Part shown: positions 54,387 to 62,940 of the stretch, in pieces
Position numbering within the stretch: position 1 is the stretch's first letter
Layout of the letters: every line of letters starts with the position of its first letter
Source of the DNA: JABDIP01 sp965227455
GTDB lineage: Bacteria > Pseudomonadota > Alphaproteobacteria > DSM-16000 > Inquilinaceae
Assembly: GCA_965227455.1 (NCBI GenBank)
Contig: OZ245752.1
Coordinates: forward strand, 1,178,001-1,242,000
Direction of reading: 5' to 3'
DNA: 64,000 bases
Translations under genes and position numbers: made by a program
The notes under the pieces: model-generated
Databases searched by the model: none
Told to the model about the DNA's origin: nothing
Seen by the model: the letters and a program-made list of their open reading frames with translations, nothing else

Positions 54387-56498
54387 ATGGGGACACGGTA
54401 TAGAACCCGTCCGGTGCGTCCGCAAATCCTCTATCCGCTTTTTGCCGATGTGGACCAGCTTCCTGGCATCGGACCGAAATCCACTCGGCTGGTGGAGAAG
54501 CTGGCGGGCCCGCGGGTCATCGACCTGCTGTGGCACCTGCCGTCGGGCATCGTTGACCGCCGCTTCGCGCCGAAGGTCGTGGAGGCGCCCGCGGGCCAGG
54601 TGGCGACGCTGACGCTTCATGTCGATGGCCATATCGCACCGCCCTCGCGGCGAGCGCCCTACCGGGTCCGGTGCTCGGACTCGAGCGGCAGCATCGATCT
54701 GGTGTTCTTCCATGCCAATCAGGACTGGCTGAACCAGGTCCTGCCGGTCGGCGGCACACGGGTGGTGAGCGGCCGGGTCGAGCAGTTCCAGGGCGCGCCG
54801 CAGATGGCCCATCCGGACCGCATCGGCACCGAGGCGGAGTTCGCCGAGATCGCAACGGTGGAACCGGTCTATCCGATGACCGGCGGCCTGGCGCCCAAGA
54901 CCCTGGGCAAGGCCCTGGCTGCGGCGCTGGAGCGGGTTCCGGCCCTGTCGGAATGGCAGGACCCGGCCTGGCGCCGCCGCCAGGACTGGCCGGACTGGCA
55001 CGAAGCACTGGCCTCCGCCCATGCCCCTGGCGACGAGGCGGCCCTGTCGCCCTTCTCCAAGCCGCGGGCCCGGCTGGCCTATGACGAGCTGCTGGCCAAC
55101 CAGCTCGCCCTGGCGCTGGTCCGCGCCTCCATGCGCCGGCTGCCGGGACGGTCGCTCAAGGGCGATGGCACGCTCGCCGCCAAGGTCGAGGCTGCCCTTC
55201 CCTTCTCCCTGACCGGTTCGCAGCGCCAGGCGTTGGCCGAGATCGCCGGCGACATGGCGTCGGACGCGCGCATGCTGCGGCTGCTGCAGGGCGATGTCGG
55301 CAGCGGCAAGACCGTGGTGGCGCTGCTGGCCATGCTGACCGCCGTGGAGGCTGGCAAGCAGGCCGCGTTCCTGGCGCCGACGGAGATCCTGGCGCGGCAG
55401 CATCTGGAGACCATCGCGCCCCTGGCCGAGGCGGCCGGGCTTCGCATCGGCGTGCTCACCGGCCGGGACAAGGGCAAGGCGCGGGCGGCGCTGCTGGAAG
55501 ACCTGGCGTCCGGCGCCCTGCCGATGATCGTCGGCACCCATGCGCTGATCCAAGAGGACGTCGAATTCCAGGACCTCGGACTGGCGGTGATCGACGAGCA
55601 GCACCGGTTCGGCGTGCATCAGCGGCTGCAGCTCTCGGCCAAGGGCGGCGGCGCGGTCGACGTGCTGGTGATGACGGCGACGCCGATCCCGCGAACCCTG
55701 TCGCTGACCGCCTATGGCGACATGGAGGTGTCGCGGCTGGTCGACAAGCCGCCGGGCCGCAAGCCGGTGGATACCCGCGCCCTGCCCGCCGACCGCATCG
55801 AGGACGTCGTCGCCGCGGTGGCCCGCAAGCTGGAGCAGGGTGCCAAGGTCTATTGGGTCTGCCCGCTGGTCGAGGAGTCCGAGAACAGCGACCTGGCCGC
55901 CGCGACAGAGCGCCATGCGGCCCTGAAGGCGCGCTTCGGCGAGCGTGTCGGACTGGTCCATGGGCGCCTGAAGCCGGCGGAGAAGGATGCGGTGATGGCG
56001 GCCTTCGCCGGCGACGGCGTCGACGTGCTGGTTGCCACCACGGTGATCGAGGTCGGCGTCAACGTGCCCTCGGCCACGGTGATGGTGGTGGAGCATTCCG
56101 AGCGCTTCGGGCTGGCGCAGCTGCACCAGCTGCGCGGAAGGATTGGCCGGGGCGAGGCCGATTCGACCTGCCTGCTGCTCTATTCGCCGCCCCTGGGCGA
56201 TACCGCCAGGGCGCGGATCGCCACCCTGCGGGAGACCGATGACGGCTTCCGCATCGCCGAGGAAGATCTGCGCCTGCGCGGCGCCGGCGAAGTGCTGGGC
56301 ACCAAGCAGAGCGGCCTGCCGGCCTTCCGGGTCGCCGATCTGGCGGTGCATGGCGAATTGCTGGCGGCAGCCCGCGACGATGCCCGGCTGATCCTGGAAC
56401 GCGACCCGGAGCTGAAGGGCGATCGCGGCGAGGCGCTGCGGTCGCTCTTGTACCTGTTCGAACGGGACGCGGCGGTCCGGCTGCTGCGCTCTGGGTAA
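54387..56498 (+). CDS. recG: ATP-dependent DNA helicase RecG
   Basis: 703-residue branch-migration helicase that regresses stalled forks. N-terminal wedge/OB domain (VDQLPGIGPKSTRLVEKLAG, then RCSDSSGSIDLVFFH), Walker A GDVGSGKTV, DEQHRFGV box, TATPIPRTLS and QLRGRIGRG, and the C-terminal segment AEEDLRLRGAGEVLGTKQSG. The ATG at 54387 lacks a good ribosome-binding site and lies only 21 bases from the divergent sdhE start; GTG at 54414 may be the true start. About 690-700 residues is usual. Confidence 0.97.
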   Translation: MGTRYRTRPVRPQILYPLFADVDQLPGIGPKSTRLVEKLAGPRVIDLLWHLPSGIVDRRFAPKVVEAPAGQVATLTLHVDGHIAPPSRRAPYRVRCSDSSGSIDLVFFHANQDWLNQVLPVGGTRVVSGRVEQFQGAPQMAHPDRIGTEAEFAEIATVEPVYPMTGGLAPKTLGKALAAALERVPALSEWQDPAWRRRQDWPDWHEALASAHAPGDEAALSPFSKPRARLAYDELLANQLALALVRASMRRLPGRSLKGDGTLAAKVEAALPFSLTGSQRQALAEIAGDMASDARMLRLLQGDVGSGKTVVALLAMLTAVEAGKQAAFLAPTEILARQHLETIAPLAEAAGLRIGVLTGRDKGKARAALLEDLASGALPMIVGTHALIQEDVEFQDLGLAVIDEQHRFGVHQRLQLSAKGGGAVDVLVMTATPIPRTLSLTAYGDMEVSRLVDKPPGRKPVDTRALPADRIEDVVAAVARKLEQGAKVYWVCPLVEESENSDLAAATERHAALKARFGERVGLVHGRLKPAEKDAVMAAFAGDGVDVLVATTVIEVGVNVPSATVMVVEHSERFGLAQLHQLRGRIGRGEADSTCLLLYSPPLGDTARARIATLRETDDGFRIAEEDLRLRGAGEVLGTKQSGLPAFRVADLAVHGELLAAARDDARLILERDPELKGDRGEALRSLLYLFERDAAVRLLRSG

Positions 56499-56530
56499 GC
56501 GGTCTCGCGAAGCTCGAAGGAATTCGAAGC

Positions 56531-56629
56531 CCCCTCACCCTAACCCTCTCCCACCAGGGGAGAGGGGACTTGCCAGCATGTGCCACTAGAGTCCCCTCTC
56601 CCCTTGCGGGAGAGGGTTAGGGTGAGGGG
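56531..56629. repeat. REP-like inverted repeat (family D)
   Basis: 40-base near-perfect arms, left beginning CCCCTCACCCTAACCCTCTC and right its reverse complement, with a 19-base centre. It lies between the convergent recG and DUF502 genes. A short direct repeat GCGCAGCGAGACTGCCT occurs twice just after it (56647 onward). Confidence 0.92.
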
Positions 56630-56687
56630 TACAGAAATAGCTTCGAGCGCAGCGAGACTGCCTGGCCCCGAAGCGCAGCGAGACTGC

Positions 56688-57515
56688 CTACCCCATCTTG
56701 CGCTTGGGCAGGCGGTCGCGTTTGGCGGCTTCGATGGCGGCGGATTCGATCCGGTCTTCCTGGTCCCGGCTGCGCGCGGCGATGGCCGGTTTGGCCTGTT
56801 CCGACTTCGGCCGTTCGTCCGGCGGAGTGACGATGCCGGCGGAGACCACCATCTTGATCCCCTCCTCCACGGACATGTCCAGGACAGTCAGGTCGCTCTT
56901 GGGCACGAAGATGAGGAAACCCGAGGTGGGGTTCGGAGTCGTCGGCACGAAGATGTTGATCAGCGTGTCCTCGGTGAGGTTCTGCACCTCGCCCTCGGTG
57001 GCGCCGGTGATGAAGCCGATCACCCACATGCCGCGGCGCGGATATTCCACCAGCACCACCTCACGGAAGGCCGACGACTGGTTTGCCAGCACCGTCTCCA
57101 GGATCTGCTTGACCGCGCCATAGAGGCTGCGCACCGCCGGAATCCGGGCCAGCACGCCCTCGCTGATGCGCACGAAAAGGCGGCCGATGAAACCGGCGGT
57201 CAGCCAGCCGATCAGCGTCAGACCGACAAGCAACACCACCAGTCCGATACCGGGAATACCGATCGAACCCCAGGGCTCCGGCAGCTGGATTTCGGGATCG
57301 AGCCATTCCGGCAGCGCAGCGCGCACCGTCTCGTCGATCGCGCTGAACATCAGGAAGGCGAGATAGAGCGTGATCGAGATCGGCGCCGTGACCAGGACGC
57401 CGGCGAGGAAATAGGCCCGCAGCCGCGAGCCCACGGTCAGGAAGGGATTGATCTTGGCCGGCTTTCCAGGCGCGGCACGGCCCTTGCCGTCCTTCGCGTT
57501 CTTTCTCGCCGCCAC
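56688..57515 (-). CDS. DUF502 family membrane protein
   Basis: 275 residues from GTG at 57515, with AAGGAG upstream. Two transmembrane helices (about 33-57 and 87-112), then the DUF502 core: RIPAVRSLYGAVKQILETVL, VVLVEYPRRGMWVIGFITG and VPTTPNPTSGFLIFVPKSDL. A charged C-terminal tail follows. The family is widespread in alphaproteobacteria near recG, and its function is not established. Inner-membrane location is inferred. Confidence 0.92.
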   Translation of the reverse strand: MAARKNAKDGKGRAAPGKPAKINPFLTVGSRLRAYFLAGVLVTAPISITLYLAFLMFSAIDETVRAALPEWLDPEIQLPEPWGSIGIPGIGLVVLLVGLTLIGWLTAGFIGRLFVRISEGVLARIPAVRSLYGAVKQILETVLANQSSAFREVVLVEYPRRGMWVIGFITGATEGEVQNLTEDTLINIFVPTTPNPTSGFLIFVPKSDLTVLDMSVEEGIKMVVSAGIVTPPDERPKSEQAKPAIAARSRDQEDRIESAAIEAAKRDRLPKRKMG

Positions 57516-57727
57516 AGTCTAGCTCCTTGATCCGGAAGCAGATCGTGATCGCATTTTACGTCCGCTCATGGCCATGGCCGGGCAGAATTGAGGCACGGCC
57601 GACATGATGCGCAGGCAGGGCGGATGCAGCCGCACGGTGAAACCGGTCCATGCTCCCGTACGTAGCTACTACCACGCGATGGTGGCGATCCACCTTAAAA
57701 TGGATACTGAGGAGACCAAGACAAGCC

Positions 57728-58783
57728 ATGCCGAGCCTTACCAGCCTCGCCACAGCTTCGCCGCCCCATACCATCTCCCAGACCGAGATCGTCGGCGCCG
57801 CCCGCCATGTCTTCGCCGCCCGCGGCCGCGATTTCGACCGCCTGGTGCCGGCCTATGACAATGCCGGCATCGAAACCCGGCAATTCTGCGCACCCCTGGA
57901 CTGGTATCTGGAGCCCCATGGCTGGCCGGAGCGCAGCGCCCTGTTCGTCGAACATGCCGAGGCGCTGCTCGAGCACACCGCCAGACGCTGTCTGGACGAG
58001 GCCGGCATCGGCCCCGAGGCGGTCAATGCGCTGGTGGTCGTGAGCAGCACGGGCATCACCACACCCAGCCTGGATGCCAGGCTGATGGAGCGCATGGCCT
58101 TTCGCCGCGACCTGGTGCGGCTGCCGGTCTTCGGGCTCGGCTGCGCTGGCGGCGCGCTCGGCCTGGCCCGGGCCAATGCGCTGGCCCGGTCGATGCCCGG
58201 TTCGCGGGTGCTGCTTCTGGTGGTCGAGCTGTGCAGCCTGACCTTCCGCCGGCAGGATCTGTGCAAGAGCAACATCATCGCCTCCGCCCTGTTCGGCGAC
58301 GGCGCCGCGGCGGCACTGATCGAGCACACGCCGAAGCTCCAGGAATCGGGCCGGAGGCCGGTCGGCATCCTGGCCACCGGCGAATACACCTGGCCGGACA
58401 GCCTGGATGTGATGGGCTGGAATATCGAAGAGGACGGCTTCGGCGTGCTGTTCTCCCGCGACATCCCGAACCTGGTGGAAACCCGCATGCGGCCGGTGGT
58501 CGACGACTTCCTGGCCGGCCAGGGCCTTAGGGTCGGCGATCTGGACGGCGTGATCGCCCATCCCGGCGGCACCAAGGTGATCGCCGCCATGAAGTCGTCC
58601 CTGGAACTGGGCCCGAATGCGCTCGCGGTCGAGGCGGAGGTCCTGCGGCGGTTCGGCAACATGTCGGCGGTGACGGTGCTGTTCGTGCTCGATGAGAAGC
58701 GCCGGCGCGGCTACAGCGGATTGCGGCTGCTGCTGGCGCTGGGGCCCGGCTTCACCCTGGGCATGGCGCTGGTGGAGTCATGA
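57728..58783 (+). CDS. Type III polyketide synthase (alkylpyrone/alkylresorcinol type)
   Basis: 351-residue chalcone-synthase-like homodimeric enzyme that extends a fatty acyl starter with malonyl-CoA. The full catalytic triad is present: Cys139 in FGLGCAGGALGLARA, His278 in IAHPGGTKVI and Asn311 in RRFGNMSA. Its sequence is closer to the bacterial BpsA/ArsB-type enzymes than to plant chalcone synthases. ATG at 57728 is preferred; no clear ribosome-binding site. CTTAAAATGG about 35 bases upstream may be the -10 region. It overlaps the next gene (ATGA), a methyltransferase that probably modifies its product. Confidence 0.92.
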   Translation: MPSLTSLATASPPHTISQTEIVGAARHVFAARGRDFDRLVPAYDNAGIETRQFCAPLDWYLEPHGWPERSALFVEHAEALLEHTARRCLDEAGIGPEAVNALVVVSSTGITTPSLDARLMERMAFRRDLVRLPVFGLGCAGGALGLARANALARSMPGSRVLLLVVELCSLTFRRQDLCKSNIIASALFGDGAAAALIEHTPKLQESGRRPVGILATGEYTWPDSLDVMGWNIEEDGFGVLFSRDIPNLVETRMRPVVDDFLAGQGLRVGDLDGVIAHPGGTKVIAAMKSSLELGPNALAVEAEVLRRFGNMSAVTVLFVLDEKRRRGYSGLRLLLALGPGFTLGMALVES

Positions 58784-59298
58784 TCGCCATGCCCGAGTGG
58801 GCCTTCGGCTGGCCGCAGATCATCGTGCTGGCGGTGGCTGCGCAGCGTATCGCCGAGCTGCAATACGCCAAGCGCAACACCGCACGGCTGCTGGCCGAGG
58901 GCGGCGTGGAGGCCGGTGCCGGTCACTACCCCCTCTTCTTCCTGATCCAGGGCGGCTGGCTGATCGCCCTCCTGCTGCTGACCCCGGCGACGGCGCCGAT
59001 CTCCTGGCCGTTGCTGGTGCTGTTCGTCCTGCTGCAGGCCGCACGGGTCTGGGTCATCGCCACGCTGGGGCGGTTCTGGACGACTCGGGTCATCACCGTT
59101 CCCGATGCGCCGCTGGTCACCGCCGGGCCCTATCGCTGGGTCAGGCATCCCAACTACCTGGTGGTCGCGGCGGAGATCGTTGTGCTGCCCCTGGTGTTCG
59201 GGCAGGTCTGGATCGCGATCGTCGCCGGTGCCGCCACCGCCCTTTTGCTGCGTCACCGTATCGCGGTCGAGGACCGGTCCCTGGCCGGGCGGCGCTGA
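58780..59298 (+). CDS. ICMT-family methyltransferase (BpsB/SrsB-like)
   Basis: 172-residue membrane methyltransferase of the isoprenylcysteine carboxyl methyltransferase family. About four to five hydrophobic helices, and the cofactor-binding end TAGPYRWVRHPNYLVVAAE (R-H-P-N-Y motif) with a final ExxL-type segment (RHRIAVEDRSL). In Bacillus subtilis bpsA-bpsB and Streptomyces srsA-srsB, such a gene beside a type III PKS methylates alkylpyrones or alkylresorcinols; the four-base overlap here supports the same role. The lipid substrate is inferred. Confidence 0.88.
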   Translation: MIAMPEWAFGWPQIIVLAVAAQRIAELQYAKRNTARLLAEGGVEAGAGHYPLFFLIQGGWLIALLLLTPATAPISWPLLVLFVLLQAARVWVIATLGRFWTTRVITVPDAPLVTAGPYRWVRHPNYLVVAAEIVVLPLVFGQVWIAIVAGAATALLLRHRIAVEDRSLAGRR

Positions 59299-59366
59299 AG
59301 ACGGCTCTTTGCCTCCAAGAAACTCCGCCTTATTGTGGAGACCGGGACGGAAGGTGTGGGGGCCAA

Positions 59367-60080
59367 GTGACCGAAACCACCAGTCATTCTCTGGACAGCA
59401 TCACCTTGTTCGAACCGCTTACGCCGGCGGAACGGCAGACCCTGGCGCAGCAATGCCGGTGGCGTCGCTACGCACCGCAGGAGCAGGTTTTCGACCGCAG
59501 CGATACCGGCCGCGACGCCTATTTCATCGTCGAGGGCATGGTACGGATCGTCGATTACTCGTTCTCCGGCCGCGAGGTCAGCTTCGTGGACATCTCCGCC
59601 GGCACCTATTTCGGCCATATGGGGGCGATCGACGAGCGGCCGCGCTCGGCCGGCGTGATCGCGCTGACCAACACCCTGCTCGCCTCCATGTCGCCGGCCC
59701 TGTTCCAGAAGACGGTCAGCAGCCACCCCAAGCTGGCGCTCGACATCATGCAGAACCTTGCGGTGACGGTGCGTCGGTCGACCGAGCGGATCATGGATCT
59801 GAGCACGCTGGGCGCCAACAACCGGGTCCATGCCGAGATCCTGCGCCTGGCGCGGGCAAGCCGGACCGACGAGGATTCGTCGACGGCGGTGATCTCGCCG
59901 ATCCCCGTCCACAGCGACATCGCAAGCCGCGTCAGCACGACCCGGGAGACCGTTGCCCGGGTGTTCGGCGAGCTGTCCAAGTCGGGCCTGGTCGAACGCC
60001 GGTCGAACCAGCTCTTCGTGAGCGATTTCGAGCAGCTCGAGGAGCTGGTCGAGGACGTGCGCGGCGCCGACTACTACTAG
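59367..60080 (+). CDS. Crp/Fnr family transcriptional regulator
   Basis: 237 residues from GTG at 59367. The cyclic-nucleotide-binding-like barrel has YFGHMGAIDERPRSAGVIAL, in which Arg93-Ser94-Ala95 match the cAMP phosphate-binding residues of CRP, although CRP's Glu in GELG is His here. No Fnr-type cysteine cluster at the N-terminus. The C-terminal helix-turn-helix IASRVSTTRETVARVF has the CRP recognition residues R-E-T-V-x-R (193-198), predicting a TGTGA half-site. It lies 68 bases after the methyltransferase and 107 bases before a perfect CRP-type site. Confidence 0.93.
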   Translation: MTETTSHSLDSITLFEPLTPAERQTLAQQCRWRRYAPQEQVFDRSDTGRDAYFIVEGMVRIVDYSFSGREVSFVDISAGTYFGHMGAIDERPRSAGVIALTNTLLASMSPALFQKTVSSHPKLALDIMQNLAVTVRRSTERIMDLSTLGANNRVHAEILRLARASRTDEDSSTAVISPIPVHSDIASRVSTTRETVARVFGELSKSGLVERRSNQLFVSDFEQLEELVEDVRGADYY

Positions 60081-60187
60081 AGCGGCCAAGCCGGCACCGA
60101 CCTCGACATCTCGGCCCAAACTGGAAGCCGCCATCCCTGATTCAAAAGTTGCGCATCCAGGCCGCTCTGCAAATTAGATTCGTCACC

Positions 60188-60203
60188 TGTGATGGCCGTC
60201 ACA
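60188..60203. promoter_or_regulatory. Perfect CRP-type binding site
   Basis: TGTGA-TGGCCG-TCACA, exact match to the TGTGA-N6-TCACA consensus, centred at 60195.5. It is about 40 bases before a predicted transcription start at about 60236 (TAGAGT at 60224-60229), which is the geometry of a class II activated promoter. Confidence 0.7.
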
Positions 60204-60235
60204 GCCGGCTGTCTGGATTGGCTTAGAGTCGGTGT

Positions 60236-60349
60236 CGAGGGTGATGCGAAGGGAATGCGCCCCACCAAATCCTTTCGCGGATCCTTCAGCTTCCGAGCAA
60301 GACCCCTGTGAACTCGCCGGCTGGTCCATCCAGCCGGCGCTTTCTTTTT
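60236..60349 (+). ncRNA. Candidate Crp-controlled small RNA
   Basis: No gene lies between the Crp/Fnr stop and a strong intrinsic terminator at 60316-60349. A promoter-like TAGAGT at 60224 and the CRP-type site at 60188 would give an RNA of about 110 bases ending in the T-run. Hfq is encoded in the same window. Predicted from signals only. Confidence 0.45.
60316..60349 (+). terminator. Strong intrinsic terminator
   Basis: 9-bp perfect stem GCCGGCTGG / CCAGCCGGC with loop TCCAT, followed by GCTTTCTTTTT. Confidence 0.88.
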
Positions 60350-60421
60350 GGCTGCGACAAAGACAGCCAACGATCAGAGTTCGTGTGGAGTTTCAGTGCG
60401 TTACGGGAGCGAGAACGTCAG

Positions 60422-60435
60422 TTCTATAAATAGAA
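60422..60435. promoter_or_regulatory. AT-rich palindrome
   Basis: TTCTAT-AA-ATAGAA, perfect. A second inverted repeat TTAAC-GATTT-GTTAA follows at 60456-60470. Both lie in an AT-rich stretch upstream of two hairpins and a terminator. Confidence 0.4.
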
Positions 60436-60494
60436 TAAGTCAATCTGATTACACATTAACGATTTGTTAACCACGCTGGTCGATAGTCGTTCCT

Positions 60495-60578
60495 GCCGCC
60501 TGTCATTGCGACCGTCAGGCGGCGGATGGACCCATGCCCTTGACGGCCCCGGATCCCCAACCGGGGCCGTCTCTTTGT
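60495..60578 (+). ncRNA. Candidate second small RNA: hairpin plus terminator
   Basis: A hairpin GCCGCCTG / CAGGCGGC (60495-60502 with 60516-60523) is followed by an 11-bp perfect terminator stem GACGGCCCCGG / CCGGGGCCGTC (60542-60571) and TCTTTGT. No gene between this and the preceding terminator. The AT-rich palindromes at 60422-60470 may hold its promoter; the 5' end given is only that of the first hairpin. Confidence 0.35.
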
Positions 60579-60608
60579 CCAGGCTGTCCCCCGCCCTGCT
60601 CCTCCCGA

Positions 60609-60758
60609 TTACCGAGTCCGCTCCTCGCTGGACGTCAACGGGTTGGAGATGGTGATTTTTTCAAACGAAAATTCTGCCGGTCCGGCGTCGCTGACGGCGC
60701 AACCGGATAGCGACAAGGCCGTAGCCACCACCAGAATCTTCAGATGCCGTGACGTCAT
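60609..60758 (-). CDS. Small lipoprotein, unknown function
   Basis: 49 residues starting at ATG 60758 with AAAGGA seven bases upstream. Signal peptide KILVVATALSLSGC with a clear lipobox (LSGC), then a short acidic mature part of about 29 residues (AVSDAGPAEFSFEKITISNP). No family recognised. Its stop is about 30 bases beyond the opposite-strand terminator at 60542-60578, so the two transcripts converge. A good ribosome-binding site and lipobox together make it a likely gene despite its size. Confidence 0.7.
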   Translation of the reverse strand: MTSRHLKILVVATALSLSGCAVSDAGPAEFSFEKITISNPLTSSEERTR

Positions 60759-61145
60759 GGTTGAGTCCTTTCCCCATGCGGTTGACAGCGGCGTGGCGGC
60801 ATCGCCCGATTTCCGACCGGCACTTCTTGAAGATCGACGCGCATCCTGCGCCCTGCCGAAATCCGAAACGCCGACCGGCGATACCACCGCAATTAGCAGT
60901 GTACAGTGACTTTACACCTTGTGAAGTCCGCTATTCCCTTCGGTGTCTATCGAACAAGGCTTGTCATTTGATTTACAGATAGAGCTTTCCCGATCGATTG
61001 CGCCCCCGACACCAAAACGTGATGCCCGCTGGCCAATTCGGCGCCCCATCCGCCGGGCCGCTTTGAACAACGGCGTCCGCTGGTGTACCAACTCGGGACA
61101 TCGAATTGCGGCGCTCAGTGCCGCGACAACTGGCGGGAGGCGGCA
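60759..61145. other. Intergenic region between divergent genes
   Basis: 387 bases between the small lipoprotein and the SMP-30 gene. AT-rich near 60895-61000 (GTACAGTGACTTTACACC). No gene supported; promoters of both genes probably lie here. Confidence 0.4.
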
Positions 61146-62054
61146 TTGGCGAAGTACTTCGAGGTCCACGACGACCGGTTTCGGGAATACCTGTTGGGCA
61201 ATGTCTGGGTGGAGACGCTGTTCACCGGAAGCCTGTGGGCCGAGGGCCCGGTCTGGTTTGCCGATGGCGAGTACTTGGTCTGGAGCGACATCCCCAACAA
61301 CCGCATGCTGTGCTGGAAGGAAGGGCTCGGCACCACGGTCTTCCGCAGCCCGTCCAATTACAGCAACGGCAATACCCGCGACCGTGAAGGCCGTCTGGTC
61401 AGTTGCGAGCATGGCAAGCGACGGGTCACCCGCACCGAACACGATGGCAGCATCACCGTCCTGGCGGACAGCTACGAGGGCAAGCGGCTCAATTCGCCCA
61501 ACGACGTGGTCGTGAAGTCCGACGGCACGGTGTGGTTCACCGATCCGCCCTACGGCATCCTGACCGATTACGAAGGCTACAAGGCCGACAGTGAGATCGG
61601 TGCCAACTACGTCTACCGGTTCGACCCGGCGAGCGGCGCCCTGACAATCGCCTCTGACGATTTCGACAAGCCCAACGGCCTCGCCTTCTCGCCTGACGAG
61701 TCGATGCTGTACATCGCCGATACCGGTCTCAGCCACGATCCGAACGGGCCGCACCATATCCGCGCGTTTCGCGTTGCCGAGGATGGCAGCCTCAGCGGCG
61801 GCGAGGTGTTCGCCGAGATCACCCCCGGCGTGGCGGACGGCTTCCGGCTCGACACCAAGGGCAATATCTGGACCAGCGCCGGCGACGGCATCCATTGCTA
61901 CACGCCGGACGGCACCATGCTCGGCAAGATCCTGATCCCGGAGAAGGTGTCCAACTGCACCTTCGGCGGCCCGCGCCGCAACCGGCTCTTCATCACGGCG
62001 ACCACGTCGCTCTATGCCATCTACGTGAATGCGCGGGGCGCCCAAACGCCCTAG
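61146..62054 (+). CDS. SMP-30/gluconolactonase family protein
   Basis: 302-residue six-bladed beta-propeller lactonase. Metal-site motifs: EGPVWFADGEYLVWSDIPNN (Glu), SPNDVVVKSDGTVWFTDPPYG (Asn), KPNGLAFSPDESMLYIADTG and VADGFRLDTKGNIWTSAGDG (Asp). It probably hydrolyses sugar lactones. TTG at 61146 is chosen for its GGGAGG five bases upstream; a GTG at 61083 would add 21 residues with no such signal. No signal peptide, so cytoplasmic. No sugar-catabolic neighbours are visible, so the substrate is open. Confidence 0.9.
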   Translation: MAKYFEVHDDRFREYLLGNVWVETLFTGSLWAEGPVWFADGEYLVWSDIPNNRMLCWKEGLGTTVFRSPSNYSNGNTRDREGRLVSCEHGKRRVTRTEHDGSITVLADSYEGKRLNSPNDVVVKSDGTVWFTDPPYGILTDYEGYKADSEIGANYVYRFDPASGALTIASDDFDKPNGLAFSPDESMLYIADTGLSHDPNGPHHIRAFRVAEDGSLSGGEVFAEITPGVADGFRLDTKGNIWTSAGDGIHCYTPDGTMLGKILIPEKVSNCTFGGPRRNRLFITATTSLYAIYVNARGAQTP

Positions 62055-62082
62055 CGTCCCGACAGCGCAAAAGAGGCCCGGG

Positions 62083-62499
62083 TCAGCGCAGGCACTCTTC
62101 CAAAGTGTCGAAGGCCAGTCTCTTCTGGAGGTTGGCGTTGAAGCGCAGGCCGAGGATCATCTCGTCGCGCAGGGCGTTCTCGCCGACATCGCCGCTGACG
62201 GTGATGTTGCGGATGCTATCCGCCAGCTTGGTCTCGATGGCCTGGTTGGCCAGCTCGAAATCGCTGTAGCAGGCAGCGTCCCGGATCGCGACGGCGGTCG
62301 ACATCTGGTCGACGGCAGGCGCATTGCCTGCGGCCGGATCCGCGGACGTGGTCGAGGCGGGCGCCGGATCGGAGCCATTGAGGTTGAGGAATGGGTTGTT
62401 GTTGCAAGCGGCAAGGGCAATCGCCATCACGACGCTTGCGGGCCCCATCCATCTGCGAATGGCACTTGGCGCAGATCGCTTGGCTGCGGCATCAGCCAT
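62083..62499 (-). CDS. Putative lipoprotein, unknown function
   Basis: 138 residues from ATG 62499. After a basic stretch, the signal SVVMAIALAAC has a lipobox (LAAC) at about residue 32, then NNNPFLNLNGSDP, an Ala/Pro-rich linker and a helical domain (AACYSDFELANQAIETKLAD, then MILGLRFNANLQKRLAFDTL). No family recognised. It is convergent with the SMP-30 gene. The lipoprotein signal is rather long, so the start may be further in. Confidence 0.65.
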   Translation of the reverse strand: MADAAAKRSAPSAIRRWMGPASVVMAIALAACNNNPFLNLNGSDPAPASTTSADPAAGNAPAVDQMSTAVAIRDAACYSDFELANQAIETKLADSIRNITVSGDVGENALRDEMILGLRFNANLQKRLAFDTLEECLR

Positions 62500-62940
62500 C
62501 ACGCTTAGCACCTCTAGTAGTTTCTCCCTCAATCGGACACTACATGTGCGAATTCGGCGTGGCAAGCGCGCCCGAGGCCGCGAATCCGGCCATGGGATGC
62601 GGGAATTGGCCACTATGAAAGTTTCTTTGCAATCAAAGCGCTAGAGCCCGGGGCGCGCCTGATCGATGCCCGGCGCCGGGCTGGCGTGTGCGCCTCCCGT
62701 GTCCACCGGATTGCGGTCCGGTAGCGAATCGGCGCGTTTCGTTACGACGGCGTTGCCTGCCCTGTCCCGCGCGATTGGTCGGCAGCCGGCACAATGCGCG
62801 GGATTGCAAGGGCGAATTCTGGTAGCTTCGGCGGTGAAGGATTTGGTACGGCGGTTTGGATCAGTCAACGAATGCCAGTTGGCCGGCACGGCGATAGGAG
62901 GTTCGAGCGGCGCCCGCGACAATCGCCGTCGGCGGGGTCG
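62500..62940. other. Intergenic region
   Basis: 441 bases between the divergent lipoprotein and DUF1194 genes. Overlapping open frames exist, but none has a ribosome-binding site or recognisable content. I see nothing else here. Confidence 0.4.

Noticed and set aside
54366..56351. Very long open frame on the minus strand opposite recG, in frame with sdhE
   Set aside because: It is the antisense shadow of recG; the product is His/Gln/Arg-rich and only the last 95 codons match a family (SdhE).
60232..60429. Open frame of 65 codons running through the 60316-60349 terminator
   Set aside because: It crosses a strong intrinsic terminator and has no ribosome-binding site; the interval fits a small RNA better.
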